Source: Limnochordia bacterium (lineage in GTDB: Bacteria > Bacillota > Limnochordia > DUMW01). Taken from it: 64,000 nucleotides of DNA. The DNA is taken from positions 1 through 64,000 of the forward strand of contig JALNWK010000006.1 in NCBI GenBank assembly GCA_023230925.1, read 5' to 3'. This document shows, one piece after another, positions 16,022 to 24,985 of this stretch. The notes beneath the pieces were generated by a model that saw only the letters and a list, made by a program, of their open reading frames with translations, did no database searches and was not told where the DNA came from. The position numbers and the translations under genes were made by a program. Within the stretch, counting starts at the first letter, position 1; every line of letters begins with the position of its first letter.

Positions 16022-16170
16022 CCAAAGCTGGTTAGAATTCCGGCTTCGGGAGAAGAATAACTATGAAAGTGCATCTAGGGTTCCGCCTGTTTTAGGGACT
16101 GTGACCGAGTGATGCAGGCATGCTTTTTTAATGCCACACCTTAGCGGGATAAAAACCCTGGCGGGCAGGT
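16022..16170 (+). ncRNA. PRPP riboswitch (ykkC subtype 2b)
   Basis: The core from about 16062 shows the ykkC-class landmarks in order: GAAAGTGCATCTAGGGTTCC, then GACCGAGTG, a hairpin GGCATgc...ATGCC (16117-16134), CACACCTTAGCGGGAT and AAAAACCC. Subtype 2b members bind phosphoribosyl pyrophosphate and switch on de novo purine genes, which fits purM-N-H-D downstream. A separate hairpin (AAGCTGG with CCGGCTT, about 16025-16047) precedes the core and may be an accessory upstream helix. The 3' conserved part reads CCCTGGCGGG instead of the more usual CCCGGGAGG. The guanidine and ppGpp variants share the core, but context favours PRPP. Confidence 0.88.
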
Positions 16171-16203
16171 TTCATGGAAATAGACCGTGCCTGCCTTTTT
16201 TTA
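16164..16203 (+). terminator. Intrinsic terminator controlled by the riboswitch
   Basis: GGCAGG (16164-16169) pairs with CCTGCC (16190-16195) and is followed by a run of T from 16196. The 5' arm overlaps the 3' end of the aptamer, so ligand binding should prevent the terminator from forming. Between here and purM, 16204-16336 holds a further GC hairpin around CCGGGACAACCCCGG and the purM ribosome site. Confidence 0.85.
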
Positions 16204-16336
16204 TATTAATTTTGCTAAAGGCCAATCCAACATGGTGTTTGGTAGATGCTAGTACTAAGAGTTGCTCCGGGACAACCCCGGTAGCATTCCTTTGTATCAC
16301 TTAAACTGATTTACCCAAGATAATGGAGTGAGGGAT

Positions 16337-17383
16337 ATGAGCAGTATTGACAATTCAAAAAAGCTAACTTACAAAGACTCCGGCGTTGATATCCATGCGG
16401 GGTATGAGACGGTACGTAGGATCAAGGTCCATGCTAAATCAACCTATGGTCCTGAAGTGCTGAATGACCTTGGCTCCTTTGGTGGTCTGTTTGCCTTTGA
16501 CCAAGGCAAGTTTGAGGAGCCTGTATTGGTATCAGGTACCGATGGGGTGGGTACAAAGCTTAAGATTGCTTTTCTCATGGACAAACATGATACCGTGGGT
16601 CTTGATCTTGTAGCCTATTGTGTCAATGACATTATTTGCCATGGGGCCAAGCCGTTGTTTTTTCTCGACTATCTGGCGGTGGGCAAGCTAGCCACCGATA
16701 CCGCTGAACAGATCGTCGCTGGCATTGCCGCGGGATGCCGAAAAGCAGGTTGTGCTCTCATCGGTGGGGAGACTGCGGAGATGCCCGGCTTCTATGCCCC
16801 AGGGGAATATGATCTGGCCGGGTTTGCCGTAGGTGTAGTGGATAAGAGTAAGATTATCGATGGCAGTACTGCCGAGCCTGGGGATGTACTTGTTGGCATC
16901 GGCTCTACGGGACTACAGTCCAGTGGTTTTTCCTTGGTGCGCAAAGCCCTACTAGAAAAGTTCACCGTGGATACCTTCGTACCGGAGTTCGGCAGGAGTT
17001 TGGGTGAGGAACTTCTAGAGCCCACAGGTATTTATGCTAAGCAAATAAATAAGCTAGTGGAGAAATACCCGATTAAGGGTATTGCCAATATTAGTGGGGG
17101 TGGGCTTCCGGAAAATCTGCCCAGAAGCTTGGCCGATGGGTGTGGGGTGCTCATCAAGAAGGGAAGCTGGCCTGTGTTGCCTGTATTTGATCTGCTACAG
17201 CGGGAAGGTAATATCGATGAGGATGAGATGTATAACACCTTCAACATGGGTATTGCTATGGTTTTAGTTGTTTCCGGGGAGGACGTGGACTCAGTACAAC
17301 AGGATCTGAAAAAGATGGGCGAGCAGAGCTTTGTCATTGGAGAGGTTGTCCGGGGTGAGAAAACAGTTGCATTCGCCAGATAA
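16337..17383 (+). CDS. purM: Phosphoribosylformylglycinamidine cyclo-ligase
   Basis: Makes aminoimidazole ribonucleotide (AIR) from FGAM with ATP. The 348-residue protein has YKDSGVDI at the N-terminus, SGTDGVGTKLKIA, DLVAYCVNDI, GGETAEMPGFY and NISGGGLPENLPR, all PurM landmarks. I chose ATG 16337 with GGAGTGAGGG upstream over a GTG nine bases before it. It is the first gene under the PRPP riboswitch and heads a unit with purN, purH and purD. Confidence 0.95.
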   Translation: MSSIDNSKKLTYKDSGVDIHAGYETVRRIKVHAKSTYGPEVLNDLGSFGGLFAFDQGKFEEPVLVSGTDGVGTKLKIAFLMDKHDTVGLDLVAYCVNDIICHGAKPLFFLDYLAVGKLATDTAEQIVAGIAAGCRKAGCALIGGETAEMPGFYAPGEYDLAGFAVGVVDKSKIIDGSTAEPGDVLVGIGSTGLQSSGFSLVRKALLEKFTVDTFVPEFGRSLGEELLEPTGIYAKQINKLVEKYPIKGIANISGGGLPENLPRSLADGCGVLIKKGSWPVLPVFDLLQREGNIDEDEMYNTFNMGIAMVLVVSGEDVDSVQQDLKKMGEQSFVIGEVVRGEKTVAFAR

Positions 17384-17400
17384 TGGAAGGATGAAGTGCA

Positions 17401-18021
17401 TTGCTTAACTTAGGCATCCTTGCCTCGGGCCGGGGCAGCAACCTGCAAGCCATTATTGATGCCATTGAAACTAGCCAGTTACAAGCGCAGGTTAGCGTAG
17501 TGATTAGTGATCGGACCGATGCCTTGGCCTTAGAGCGGGCAGAGAAACACGGAGTTGCCACCGAGGTCATCCTCAGGGAAGACTATCCGGACAAGCAGTC
17601 TTTTGAAGAAGCATTGTATAAGTGTCTGGTGGCTCATAAGGTTGAACTTGTAGTCTTAGCGGGGTATATGCGGTTAGTGTCGGGCTGGTTTTTGGATAGA
17701 TTCAAATGGCGGGTGATTAACATTCATCCTTCCCTACTTCCATCCTTTCCGGGGCTAAATGCGCAAAGACAGGCCCTTGAATATGGAGTGCGGGTCTCGG
17801 GGTGCACAGTTCACTTCGTGGATGAGGGGATGGATTCTGGCCCGATTATCCTGCAGCGGACGGTACCTGTTTTTGACGATGATACGGAGGAGACCCTTTC
17901 TACCCGCATCCTTGAACAAGAGCATATTGCCTATCCGCAGGCAATCCAATTATATGCACAAGGAAGTTTGAACATCGAAGGCAGACGGGTGCGGATCCTA
18001 GAGGATCAGGACTCCCACTAA
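17401..18021 (+). CDS. purN: Phosphoribosylglycinamide formyltransferase
   Basis: Formyl-THF dependent formylation of GAR. The 206-residue protein shows ILASGRGSNLQAIIDA, LAGYMRLVS, and the catalytic NIHPSLLPSFPGLNAQRQAL followed by GCTVHFVDEGMDSGPIILQ, which contains the active-site histidine and aspartate. The start is TTG 17401 with GGAAGG ten bases upstream. It is 17 bases behind purM and 47 bases before purH, in line with one transcript. Confidence 0.95.
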   Translation: MLNLGILASGRGSNLQAIIDAIETSQLQAQVSVVISDRTDALALERAEKHGVATEVILREDYPDKQSFEEALYKCLVAHKVELVVLAGYMRLVSGWFLDRFKWRVINIHPSLLPSFPGLNAQRQALEYGVRVSGCTVHFVDEGMDSGPIILQRTVPVFDDDTEETLSTRILEQEHIAYPQAIQLYAQGSLNIEGRRVRILEDQDSH

Positions 18022-18035
18022 AGATACACCTACAA

Positions 18036-18071
18036 AAGGAGGGAACCGCGGTCATTCGCGGGAGTTAGATG
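18036..18071 (+). promoter_or_regulatory. purH ribosome site with hairpin between Shine-Dalgarno and ATG
   Basis: AAGGAGGG lies at 18036-18043 and ATG at 18069. Between them CCGCG (18046-18050) and CGCGG (18057-18061) form a GC-only stem with a six-base loop. If folded, two plus seven bases remain between the ribosome site and ATG, a normal spacing. A weak GGAG at 18061-18064 is the alternative ribosome site, partly buried in the stem. Confidence 0.55.
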
Positions 18072-19619
18072 ATTAAGATTAGACGAGCTTTGTTAAGCGT
18101 CTCAGATAAGACGGGACTTGCGGAGTTTGGAAGTTCACTGAGCAGACTAGGTGTTGAGCTAATCTCCACCGGTGGTACTCACAAAACACTACAAGATGCT
18201 GGTGTTAATGTGGCATACGTCTCAGAGGTAACTGGCTTTCCCGAGATCCTGGAAGGACGGGTGAAGTCGCTACACCCTAAGATCCACGCGGGAATCTTGG
18301 CCCGCAGGGACAAAGAAGAGCATCTAAAACAGTTGGATGAGCTAGGCATTGGAACCATTGATCTTGTGGTGGTCAATCTCTATCCCTTTGAAGCGACGGT
18401 GGCCAAACCCGATGTAACCATGGAAGAAGCCATTGAGAACATCGATATTGGGGGGCCAACCCTCATCCGGGCCGCCGCAAAAAATCACGCGGGGGTTGCT
18501 GTTGTGGTCGACCCTAGCGACTACGCCAAGATCATCCAGCTGCTAAAAACCGAAGGAGGACTAACCGACGAGTTTTGCAGGGATCTAGCGCTGAAGGCCT
18601 TTAGGCACACGGCCCGCTATGATGCACTGATCGCCAGATTCTTAGGGCAGGATGCAGCGTTTCCTGAGACCTTGACCCTTCCTTGGGATAAGGTGGCAGA
18701 CCTGCGTTATGGTGAGAACCCCCACCAGAAAGCGGCATTCTATCAAGAACCGGGTCATGGACCATATACCCTAGCTGCGGCAAAACAGCTTCATGGGAAA
18801 GAGCTGTCCTTTAACAATATCAATGACACCAATGGGGCCTTGGAATTACTGAAGGAGTTCACAAATCCCACGGTGGTGGCCAGCAAACATACAAATCCCT
18901 GTGGGGTAGCCTCGGCAGATGATTTGGCCACAGCTTTTCGGTTAGCCTACGAAGGTGATCCGGTGTCCATTTTCGGTGGGATTATTGCTGTTAATCGGGT
19001 GGTGGATGCCGAAACGGCAAAGCAGATGAGTGAGATCTTCTTAGAAGTTGTCGTCGCCCCAGGCTTCACGGCAGAAGCTTTAGAGATCCTCACCGTGAAG
19101 CCCAATATTCGCCTGCTACAAATTGAGGGATTAGACGAAGCCTGTGGAGCTAAGCAGAAACCTTGGTGGGACTACAAACGGGTGGCCGGGGGGCTTTTGG
19201 TACAGGCAGTGGACCTTGGAGATTTGGACCCGGACAAACTACAGGTTGTTACTAAAGTGACACCAACCCCACAACAGCTTGAGTCTATGTTATTCGGTTG
19301 GAAGGTAGTAAAACATGTAAAGTCCAATGCGATTGTCCTCGCCTCAGGCACACGGACGGTGGGGGTAGGGGCCGGGCAGATGAACCGAATCACCGCTGCA
19401 GAGCTTGCCATTGCGGGGGCCACAGATAAAGCCCAAGGCGGTGTGATTGCTTCCGATGCCTTTTTCCCCTTTGATGATGTGGTAAAGGCCGTGGCTAAGG
19501 CGGGCGTCAAAGCGATCATCCAGCCCGGTGGTTCGGTGCGGGATCAGGATTCCATTGATGCGGCTAACGAGCACGGTATTGCGATGGTCTTTACAGGAGT
19601 TAGGCATTTTAAGCACTAA
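18069..19619 (+). CDS. purH: Bifunctional AICAR formyltransferase / IMP cyclohydrolase
   Basis: Performs the last two steps of IMP synthesis. The 516-residue length is typical. The N-terminal cyclohydrolase domain has RALLSVSDKTGL and LISTGGTHKTL; the formyltransferase domain has RYGENPHQKAAFY, the catalytic SKHTNPCGVA, and near the C-terminus GGSVRDQDSI with VFTGVRHFKH. Its ATG is separated from a strong ribosome site by a small GC hairpin. Confidence 0.96.
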   Translation: MIKIRRALLSVSDKTGLAEFGSSLSRLGVELISTGGTHKTLQDAGVNVAYVSEVTGFPEILEGRVKSLHPKIHAGILARRDKEEHLKQLDELGIGTIDLVVVNLYPFEATVAKPDVTMEEAIENIDIGGPTLIRAAAKNHAGVAVVVDPSDYAKIIQLLKTEGGLTDEFCRDLALKAFRHTARYDALIARFLGQDAAFPETLTLPWDKVADLRYGENPHQKAAFYQEPGHGPYTLAAAKQLHGKELSFNNINDTNGALELLKEFTNPTVVASKHTNPCGVASADDLATAFRLAYEGDPVSIFGGIIAVNRVVDAETAKQMSEIFLEVVVAPGFTAEALEILTVKPNIRLLQIEGLDEACGAKQKPWWDYKRVAGGLLVQAVDLGDLDPDKLQVVTKVTPTPQQLESMLFGWKVVKHVKSNAIVLASGTRTVGVGAGQMNRITAAELAIAGATDKAQGGVIASDAFFPFDDVVKAVAKAGVKAIIQPGGSVRDQDSIDAANEHGIAMVFTGVRHFKH

Positions 19620-19640
19620 TACTGGTGGGAGTGACGGTAA

Positions 19641-20918
19641 TTGAAGGTATTGGTAATCGGCAGTGGTGGCAGGGAGCACGCCTTAGTCTGGGCTATGTCC
19701 AAAAGCCCTAAGGTCAAGACGATTTACTGTTACCCTGGAAATGCCGGAATCGCACATCTAGCAGAGTGTCCAAAACTACCGTCAAGCAAGGTAGGCTCCA
19801 TTGCTGATTGGGCGCAGGCTGAGCAGATTGACTTGACCGTTGTGGGACCGGAAGCTTACCTAGCCCAGGGGATCGTGGATGAGTTCGAAGGACGAGGGCT
19901 ACGCATCTTCGGACCAAGTAAGAGAGCTGCCCAACTGGAATCAAGCAAGGTCTTTGCTAAAGAGCTCATGAGAAAATACGGTATTCCCACCGCGGATTAC
20001 CGGGTTTTTTCGGATCTAGAAAAGGCCTTGGATTATGTAACAAGCGCCACCCTGCCTATTGTAATCAAGGCCGATGGTTTAGCTGCTGGAAAGGGTGTAA
20101 TTGTTGCTGCTACCCGGGAGGTTGCCCAAGGGGCCCTGCTGGATTTGATGGCGGATAAGGTTTTTGGCCAGGCGGGAGAGCAGGTGGTCATTGAGGAGTT
20201 CCTTCAAGGGGAAGAGGCTAGTCTCCTAGCCTTTACCGATGGTAAGACCATTATTCCCATGGTTTCTGCCCAGGACCATAAGCAGATCTATGAGGGGGGA
20301 CAAGGTCCCAATACTGGGGGCATGGGGGCCTACTCCCCAACACCGGTACTGAACGAGGCCTTGATCCAAGAAGTCTACAACCAGATCCTAGTGCCTACGG
20401 TGGCGGGCCTAAGGAAAGAAGGGATCCTTTATAAAGGAGTTATCTATGCTGGCCTGATGGTCCATCAAGGAAAGGCCAAGGTGGTGGAGTTTAATTGCCG
20501 CTTCGGGGATCCCGAGGCCCAGGTGGTGCTGACGAGATTGCTTACGGATCTAGTTGATGTGATGGATGCGGTAATCGATGAGTGCCTAGAGGAGATTGAG
20601 CTTCGCTGGGATCAGCGGGCTGCGGTTTGTGTTATTCTCGCTTCTGGAGGCTATCCGGGCGAGTATCGGAAGGGATATCCCATCAGTGGACTTGCCGATG
20701 TTGAAGGAATGCAGGATGTATATGTGTTCCACAGCGGTACTAGGTTTGAAGATGAAGACATGGTCACCGATGGGGGGCGGGTCCTCGGGGTAACGGCTTT
20801 GGATTTGGATGTGTCTGAGGCGATCAAAAGGACTTACGCCGCGGTGGAGCAGATCCAGTTTAAGGACGCGTATTACCGCAAAGACATTGCTAGTCGTGCT
20901 TTGGAATCTTTGGATTAA
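19641..20918 (+). CDS. purD: Phosphoribosylamine-glycine ligase
   Basis: ATP-grasp enzyme joining glycine to phosphoribosylamine. The 425-residue protein opens with KVLVIGSGGREHALVWA and has IVIKADGLAAGKGV (ATP-grasp loop), the family text AQDHKQIYEGGQGPNTGGMG, and FNCRFGDPEAQVVL. The start is TTG 19641 behind GGTGGGAGTGA. It ends the purine run; its last 29 bases overlap the 3' end of the opposite-strand rqcH gene, with no terminator between them. Confidence 0.95.
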   Translation: MKVLVIGSGGREHALVWAMSKSPKVKTIYCYPGNAGIAHLAECPKLPSSKVGSIADWAQAEQIDLTVVGPEAYLAQGIVDEFEGRGLRIFGPSKRAAQLESSKVFAKELMRKYGIPTADYRVFSDLEKALDYVTSATLPIVIKADGLAAGKGVIVAATREVAQGALLDLMADKVFGQAGEQVVIEEFLQGEEASLLAFTDGKTIIPMVSAQDHKQIYEGGQGPNTGGMGAYSPTPVLNEALIQEVYNQILVPTVAGLRKEGILYKGVIYAGLMVHQGKAKVVEFNCRFGDPEAQVVLTRLLTDLVDVMDAVIDECLEEIELRWDQRAAVCVILASGGYPGEYRKGYPISGLADVEGMQDVYVFHSGTRFEDEDMVTDGGRVLGVTALDLDVSEAIKRTYAAVEQIQFKDAYYRKDIASRALESLD

Positions 20919-22620
20919 CATTGATTGTACGGTAGTTTTCGTAGATAACAAAGCCTGGCCGTGCACCACTTGGTTTTCTGACGTATTTCACGAAGGTATA
21001 GTCCACGGGGATGTTTTGCCCTTGGCGGGCCTTACTAAAGTACGCGGCGATTTGGGCGGCATATACGAGCACATGTTCCGGGATCTCCGTCAGATCACCC
21101 ATTTTACGCTCCGCGCGGATGATCACATGGGATCCTGGAATTTGCTTGGTATGGAGCCAAATATCATGGGGACGGGCCAGCTTTAAAGTTAGCTGGTCAT
21201 TCTCCTTATTGTTCCGACCCACCTGGATGAGGACGCTATCTGGTCCCCGGAAGATGAGGGGTTGGGATCTTTTTCCCTCACGGCTCTTCTGGGAGGGTGT
21301 GGCAATGTATCCTTGCTCCATCAACTCGGCCTTAATTCGCTCAAGATCCTCCACTGTCTCTCCAAGTTCAATGTGGGTTTGTACCGTTAGCAGGTAATCT
21401 ATCTCCTCGCGAACACTCTCTAGGTGTTCCTCGGTGATCTTTCTTCCCCTTTTCGCCTTTTGGTACATGCGGAAGTATTGTTCGGCCATGGCCGCCGGAG
21501 TAAACTTTGGATCCAATTCAATGGCGACTTCCCTTTGATTTGGATCATAATAGTCTGTGACTTTAATTATTGTTTGTCCCCGTTTGACTAGATGCAAATT
21601 GGCGGTAAGTAGTTCCCCTAGTTTACGAAACTCATCGGCATTTTCTGCCCGGGCTAAGGCATCGTTTAGATCAACTACTTTTCGCTGGCAATTTTTCAAC
21701 TGGTTGGAGATTACCGACATCAACTGGGTTTGTAGCTGGGCGCATCTTCTTAGGTCTGCTTTTATCCGGAAATAGTCACTAACTAAGGCACTTGGACTCG
21801 TGTATGACTTCTTTGTTGTATGGGCTAGATGGTGAATTCGTGTTGCCGCGATGTCCAGTGGCTTTCCATCTTGATCCATAATCATTGTGGGGGAGAAGTG
21901 GCCCCCCGCTATTGCTTTTCCGAAAGATTCCAGCTCCTGGTGCAACCGCGTAATCATCGATTCATCAAGGGTATGGGCCGGAAGACTGGGACTAATCTCG
22001 CTCCGATAAAGAATTTCGGCGATAAGTAAGGGACTCAACCCCAATAATCCTTGCAGGAGCGCGTTATCAATTTGTTTGGAGCTATCTAAGCTGCTAGTTA
22101 GCTCCTGCTTACTTAATGGATAAAAAGGTCTTCTCTTTGCGGCTGGTGGTTGAATATATCGCAGGCCCGGTAGTACCTGCCGGTACCGGCTCATTCGCTC
22201 GGTTACGGGCTTTAAGACTGCCAAGATCTCCCTGGTCCTTGTATCGACCGCAATGAGGTTGCTGTGACGTCCCATGATCTCCGCCACCAGATCGATGGTT
22301 CCTTCTTCTGTCTCGACGCGCAGATGAAAAAGACGATCCCAATCTGGTTGCTTTGTGTCCACTATCTGCCCACCGATAAGTATTTTGCGAAGGGCAAGGC
22401 CAAAGGCATAGATCGACTGTTCAAAGGGCTGTTGGACCAGATGGAGGCGTGCATCAGTTGGTTCTGTGGAGAACAATAGCTGATACTCCTCATCGGGTCG
22501 CCGCAGGCCAAGGACCACCGTTGTCGGATCCGGTTGATAGATCCTGGCAATGCGCGCTCCTAAAATTGAAGGTGTAATCTCATGGCTAATTGCTGCTAGC
22601 ATAACTCCATCAAAGGGCAT
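20890..22620 (-). CDS. rqcH: RqcH-type ribosome quality-control protein (NFACT family)
   Basis: Binds stalled 50S subunits with peptidyl-tRNA and adds alanine tails. The 576-residue protein has the NFACT-N domain starting MPFDGVMLAAISHEI, a long coiled-coil middle (about residues 270-430), and the NFACT-R domain with HDIWLHTKQIPGSHVII, which is diagnostic, then SGARPGFVIYEN. I chose ATG 22620, with AAGGAAGGA upstream, over an extension that starts before the promoter-like TATAAT. In Bacillus the homologue (yloA) precedes the Ca-ATPase yloB; here about 5 kb of other genes lie between. It converges on purD with overlapping ends. Confidence 0.93.
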   Translation of the reverse strand: MPFDGVMLAAISHEITPSILGARIARIYQPDPTTVVLGLRRPDEEYQLLFSTEPTDARLHLVQQPFEQSIYAFGLALRKILIGGQIVDTKQPDWDRLFHLRVETEEGTIDLVAEIMGRHSNLIAVDTRTREILAVLKPVTERMSRYRQVLPGLRYIQPPAAKRRPFYPLSKQELTSSLDSSKQIDNALLQGLLGLSPLLIAEILYRSEISPSLPAHTLDESMITRLHQELESFGKAIAGGHFSPTMIMDQDGKPLDIAATRIHHLAHTTKKSYTSPSALVSDYFRIKADLRRCAQLQTQLMSVISNQLKNCQRKVVDLNDALARAENADEFRKLGELLTANLHLVKRGQTIIKVTDYYDPNQREVAIELDPKFTPAAMAEQYFRMYQKAKRGRKITEEHLESVREEIDYLLTVQTHIELGETVEDLERIKAELMEQGYIATPSQKSREGKRSQPLIFRGPDSVLIQVGRNNKENDQLTLKLARPHDIWLHTKQIPGSHVIIRAERKMGDLTEIPEHVLVYAAQIAAYFSKARQGQNIPVDYTFVKYVRKPSGARPGFVIYENYRTINVNPKIPKHD

Positions 22621-22726
22621 AGGGATCCTTCCTTGTAGATCAATTATACTATCTAGAATAACATATTTTGCGAAACGCAACTAATGGAAAGCGAAAAAAC
22701 GCGGATGCCTCAGGGGAGCATAACGC

Positions 22727-22758
22727 GCTACGGGGGCGGTAGAAACCGCCCCCGTAGC
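22727..22758 (-). terminator. Strong 14-bp GC hairpin, terminator-like
   Basis: GCTACGGGGGCGGT (22727-22740) and its exact complement (22745-22758) flank an AGAA loop. It begins 14 bases beyond the stop of the minus-strand solute-binding protein gene, so it is placed to end that transcript before rqcH. No T run follows directly in that direction, so it may act as a processing or stability hairpin instead. Confidence 0.65.
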
Positions 22759-22772
22759 CATTGGTTCGGAGA

Positions 22773-24704
22773 TTAGTAGGGTGTAAGTTGCCAGTCACTA
22801 AAGACGGCTTTTCCGGTTTTGGTTGCCGCATGGGATGTTGAAGCTGGGCCGACCAACACCTTTTCTGGTAGGTCGATATCCACAGTACCCAACGTGACCC
22901 AGACTTTCCCGTCGAAGGACATTTGGCCTGTGACAGTGAATTCCCTGCGGATTAATTTCAAGTACACCGGCTCTCCATTAGTCCAAGAGACGCTCTTGAC
23001 CTGGGTGGCATAGTCGCCTACCCCTTGCCGTTCTTGCATTACCAGACCATTCTTACCCGTACCTAGCACAGTGACGTTGGCTGATTCTGCGGTGGCCTCA
23101 CTACGCAGCATGATACCTGATTTGGACCAGGGATCTGTATCCGGCGCGGAGTGGAGGCACAGGACTGCTTCGAAATCGCCTGCAACTTCCTGGTAGACAA
23201 ATCCGAAGCCATCTCTGTATGACCAGATGTCGGCTCCTGCGGCCTCAATGACGAGCTTACCATCCTTTTGCACCACGGCTGACCCAGGTATTGCGGTGTT
23301 AAGGTCTTGACTTATCCAGTCTTGACCTTGCCATTTCACTTCCCTGCGCACAGGTCCCTGGGCAGTTGATGCAAGGGTGCGATTCATGGCGGCGATGGCC
23401 TCAGACCAAGTAGGACCAACAGGTGCGCCTTGATCGAAGATCTTTGTATACGCATCTTTAAAGGCCCTTTCACTGACCATCGGATCTGAGTAAATTACCT
23501 CTGGATGGGCGTAGGCCCCTGCGTCAGTGAAGACAAAAGTATTAATGTCATACACATCCATGTTTAGCACCCGCATGAGATCTAGGTACTCCGGTGCCAC
23601 ATCACGATGGGCCGGTGCTAAGGCCAGGTACTTGGCCTTGATTTCATTGGCCATTGGACCAGCGAGGAACTTCAACAGGGCGTATGCTTCTTCGGGATGC
23701 TTTGTATTCTTGTTGATCCCGTATCCGTCGTTGGTAGCTAAGGTGGAGCGCTCCCCTGAGGGACCAATGGGCATGGGGAACAGGTTCCACTCAAAGGAGA
23801 CCTTTGGTCGCCCGTCCTTTTGTAGCCCGAGGAAGCTAACTAGGCTCCAGGACCCATCTTCCATAATGGCGGCTTGGCTTTGGAGCCAGCTTGTTGGGGC
23901 ATTGGGCGGTGCCATTACTTGGGATTCCCAACGAAGACCCTGCAGGAATTCTAAAGCCTCGATTGCTTGGGGATTATCCAGGGTACTTACTGTTTTCTCC
24001 TCGTTCCCATAAAAGTCTGTACCAGCGGCCTTCATCCAATAATGAATTCGATCAGTTGCGGTCATCCATTTGGTGAATCCCCACACATCGGTGACTCCAT
24101 CACCGTCAATATCTTGGGTTAGTTTCTTGGCAATTGCTTCAAAATCTTCCCAGTCCATTGTGCTTTGATCGGCCCGCGGCTCGGGATTATGGATCCCATG
24201 AGCAGCGAACATATCCGCATTGTAGTACATGGCGATGGTTCCTAAGTACTGGGGAAGCCCGAATAGCTGTTCTTGATGCTTGAACGCCTCAAACTGTGGT
24301 GGCCAATAGCATTGCTCTACTTCCTCGTAAATGCCATCCTTTTCTAGTAATGGTTTTAGGTCGACGAACCCGCCTTGCCTCCCTAAGTTGATAAAGGCAT
24401 GTCCCATCCCATTGACGATATCCGGTCCCTTTCCGCCGATGATCATTACCGTCATTTGCTCCATACTTCCTGTCCGGAAGACTAGATCAACATAAGGGTA
24501 CTCCTTCTGGAATTCCTGGGTTAGGATCTCCGTCCATGGGGTGGTCCCATAGTCTTGTACTACGTTCACATTGGGATTACGTCCTGCTGTAAGGACGACT
24601 TCAAGGGTAATCCGTTCTTGCTCTGCATTTATGTGCGTAGGTAAGAGGATTACCGATAGCATACATACAAAGACTAACCAGCGACGAATACCTCTAAAAT
24701 GCAT
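22773..24704 (-). CDS. Extracellular solute-binding protein (family 1) fused to a C-terminal DUF1349-like domain
   Basis: A 643-residue exported protein. It has a signal peptide (positive MHFRGIRRW, a hydrophobic core, and THINA before EQE) without a lipobox cysteine. Residues about 35-445 are a sugar-type family 1 binding protein: GKGPDIVNGMGHAFINLG, LFGLPQYLGTIAMYYNADMF, DGDGVTDVWGFTKW, GYGINKNTKHPEEAYALLKF. From about residue 470 a beta-sandwich like DUF1349 follows (WSYRDGFGFVYQEVAGDFEA, DPWSKSGIMLRS, WTNGEPVYLKLIRRE, FSDWQL). Such fusions are unusual. I chose the ATG with AGGAGGAG upstream. No permease or ATPase gene is adjacent, so it is an orphan. It may anchor to, or bind, a polysaccharide. 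Confidence 0.85.
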   Translation of the reverse strand: MHFRGIRRWLVFVCMLSVILLPTHINAEQERITLEVVLTAGRNPNVNVVQDYGTTPWTEILTQEFQKEYPYVDLVFRTGSMEQMTVMIIGGKGPDIVNGMGHAFINLGRQGGFVDLKPLLEKDGIYEEVEQCYWPPQFEAFKHQEQLFGLPQYLGTIAMYYNADMFAAHGIHNPEPRADQSTMDWEDFEAIAKKLTQDIDGDGVTDVWGFTKWMTATDRIHYWMKAAGTDFYGNEEKTVSTLDNPQAIEALEFLQGLRWESQVMAPPNAPTSWLQSQAAIMEDGSWSLVSFLGLQKDGRPKVSFEWNLFPMPIGPSGERSTLATNDGYGINKNTKHPEEAYALLKFLAGPMANEIKAKYLALAPAHRDVAPEYLDLMRVLNMDVYDINTFVFTDAGAYAHPEVIYSDPMVSERAFKDAYTKIFDQGAPVGPTWSEAIAAMNRTLASTAQGPVRREVKWQGQDWISQDLNTAIPGSAVVQKDGKLVIEAAGADIWSYRDGFGFVYQEVAGDFEAVLCLHSAPDTDPWSKSGIMLRSEATAESANVTVLGTGKNGLVMQERQGVGDYATQVKSVSWTNGEPVYLKLIRREFTVTGQMSFDGKVWVTLGTVDIDLPEKVLVGPASTSHAATKTGKAVFSDWQLTPY

Positions 24705-24985
24705 AATGACTACTCCTCCTTTAGATTGATAGACCCCAACCAGGGAAGGCTCTCCAGGTTTGCGATACTGCTTTTGATGACAACCCTCCTTCATATTCGA
24801 CTGCAACCTGATCTGTCCCAGGCGTTTATATTCCTGTGTTCTGTAACTGATCTGTTCTAAGTGGCGGCGATTGTATAACAAAGAGTTTGTGCACCAAAAC
24901 AATTGGCTGGGCTGTACGACGATGCTCTCGCGGTTTGATGGGCGTTGTTCAGCTTGACATTCATAAAGAATTTATTAATCGATGA

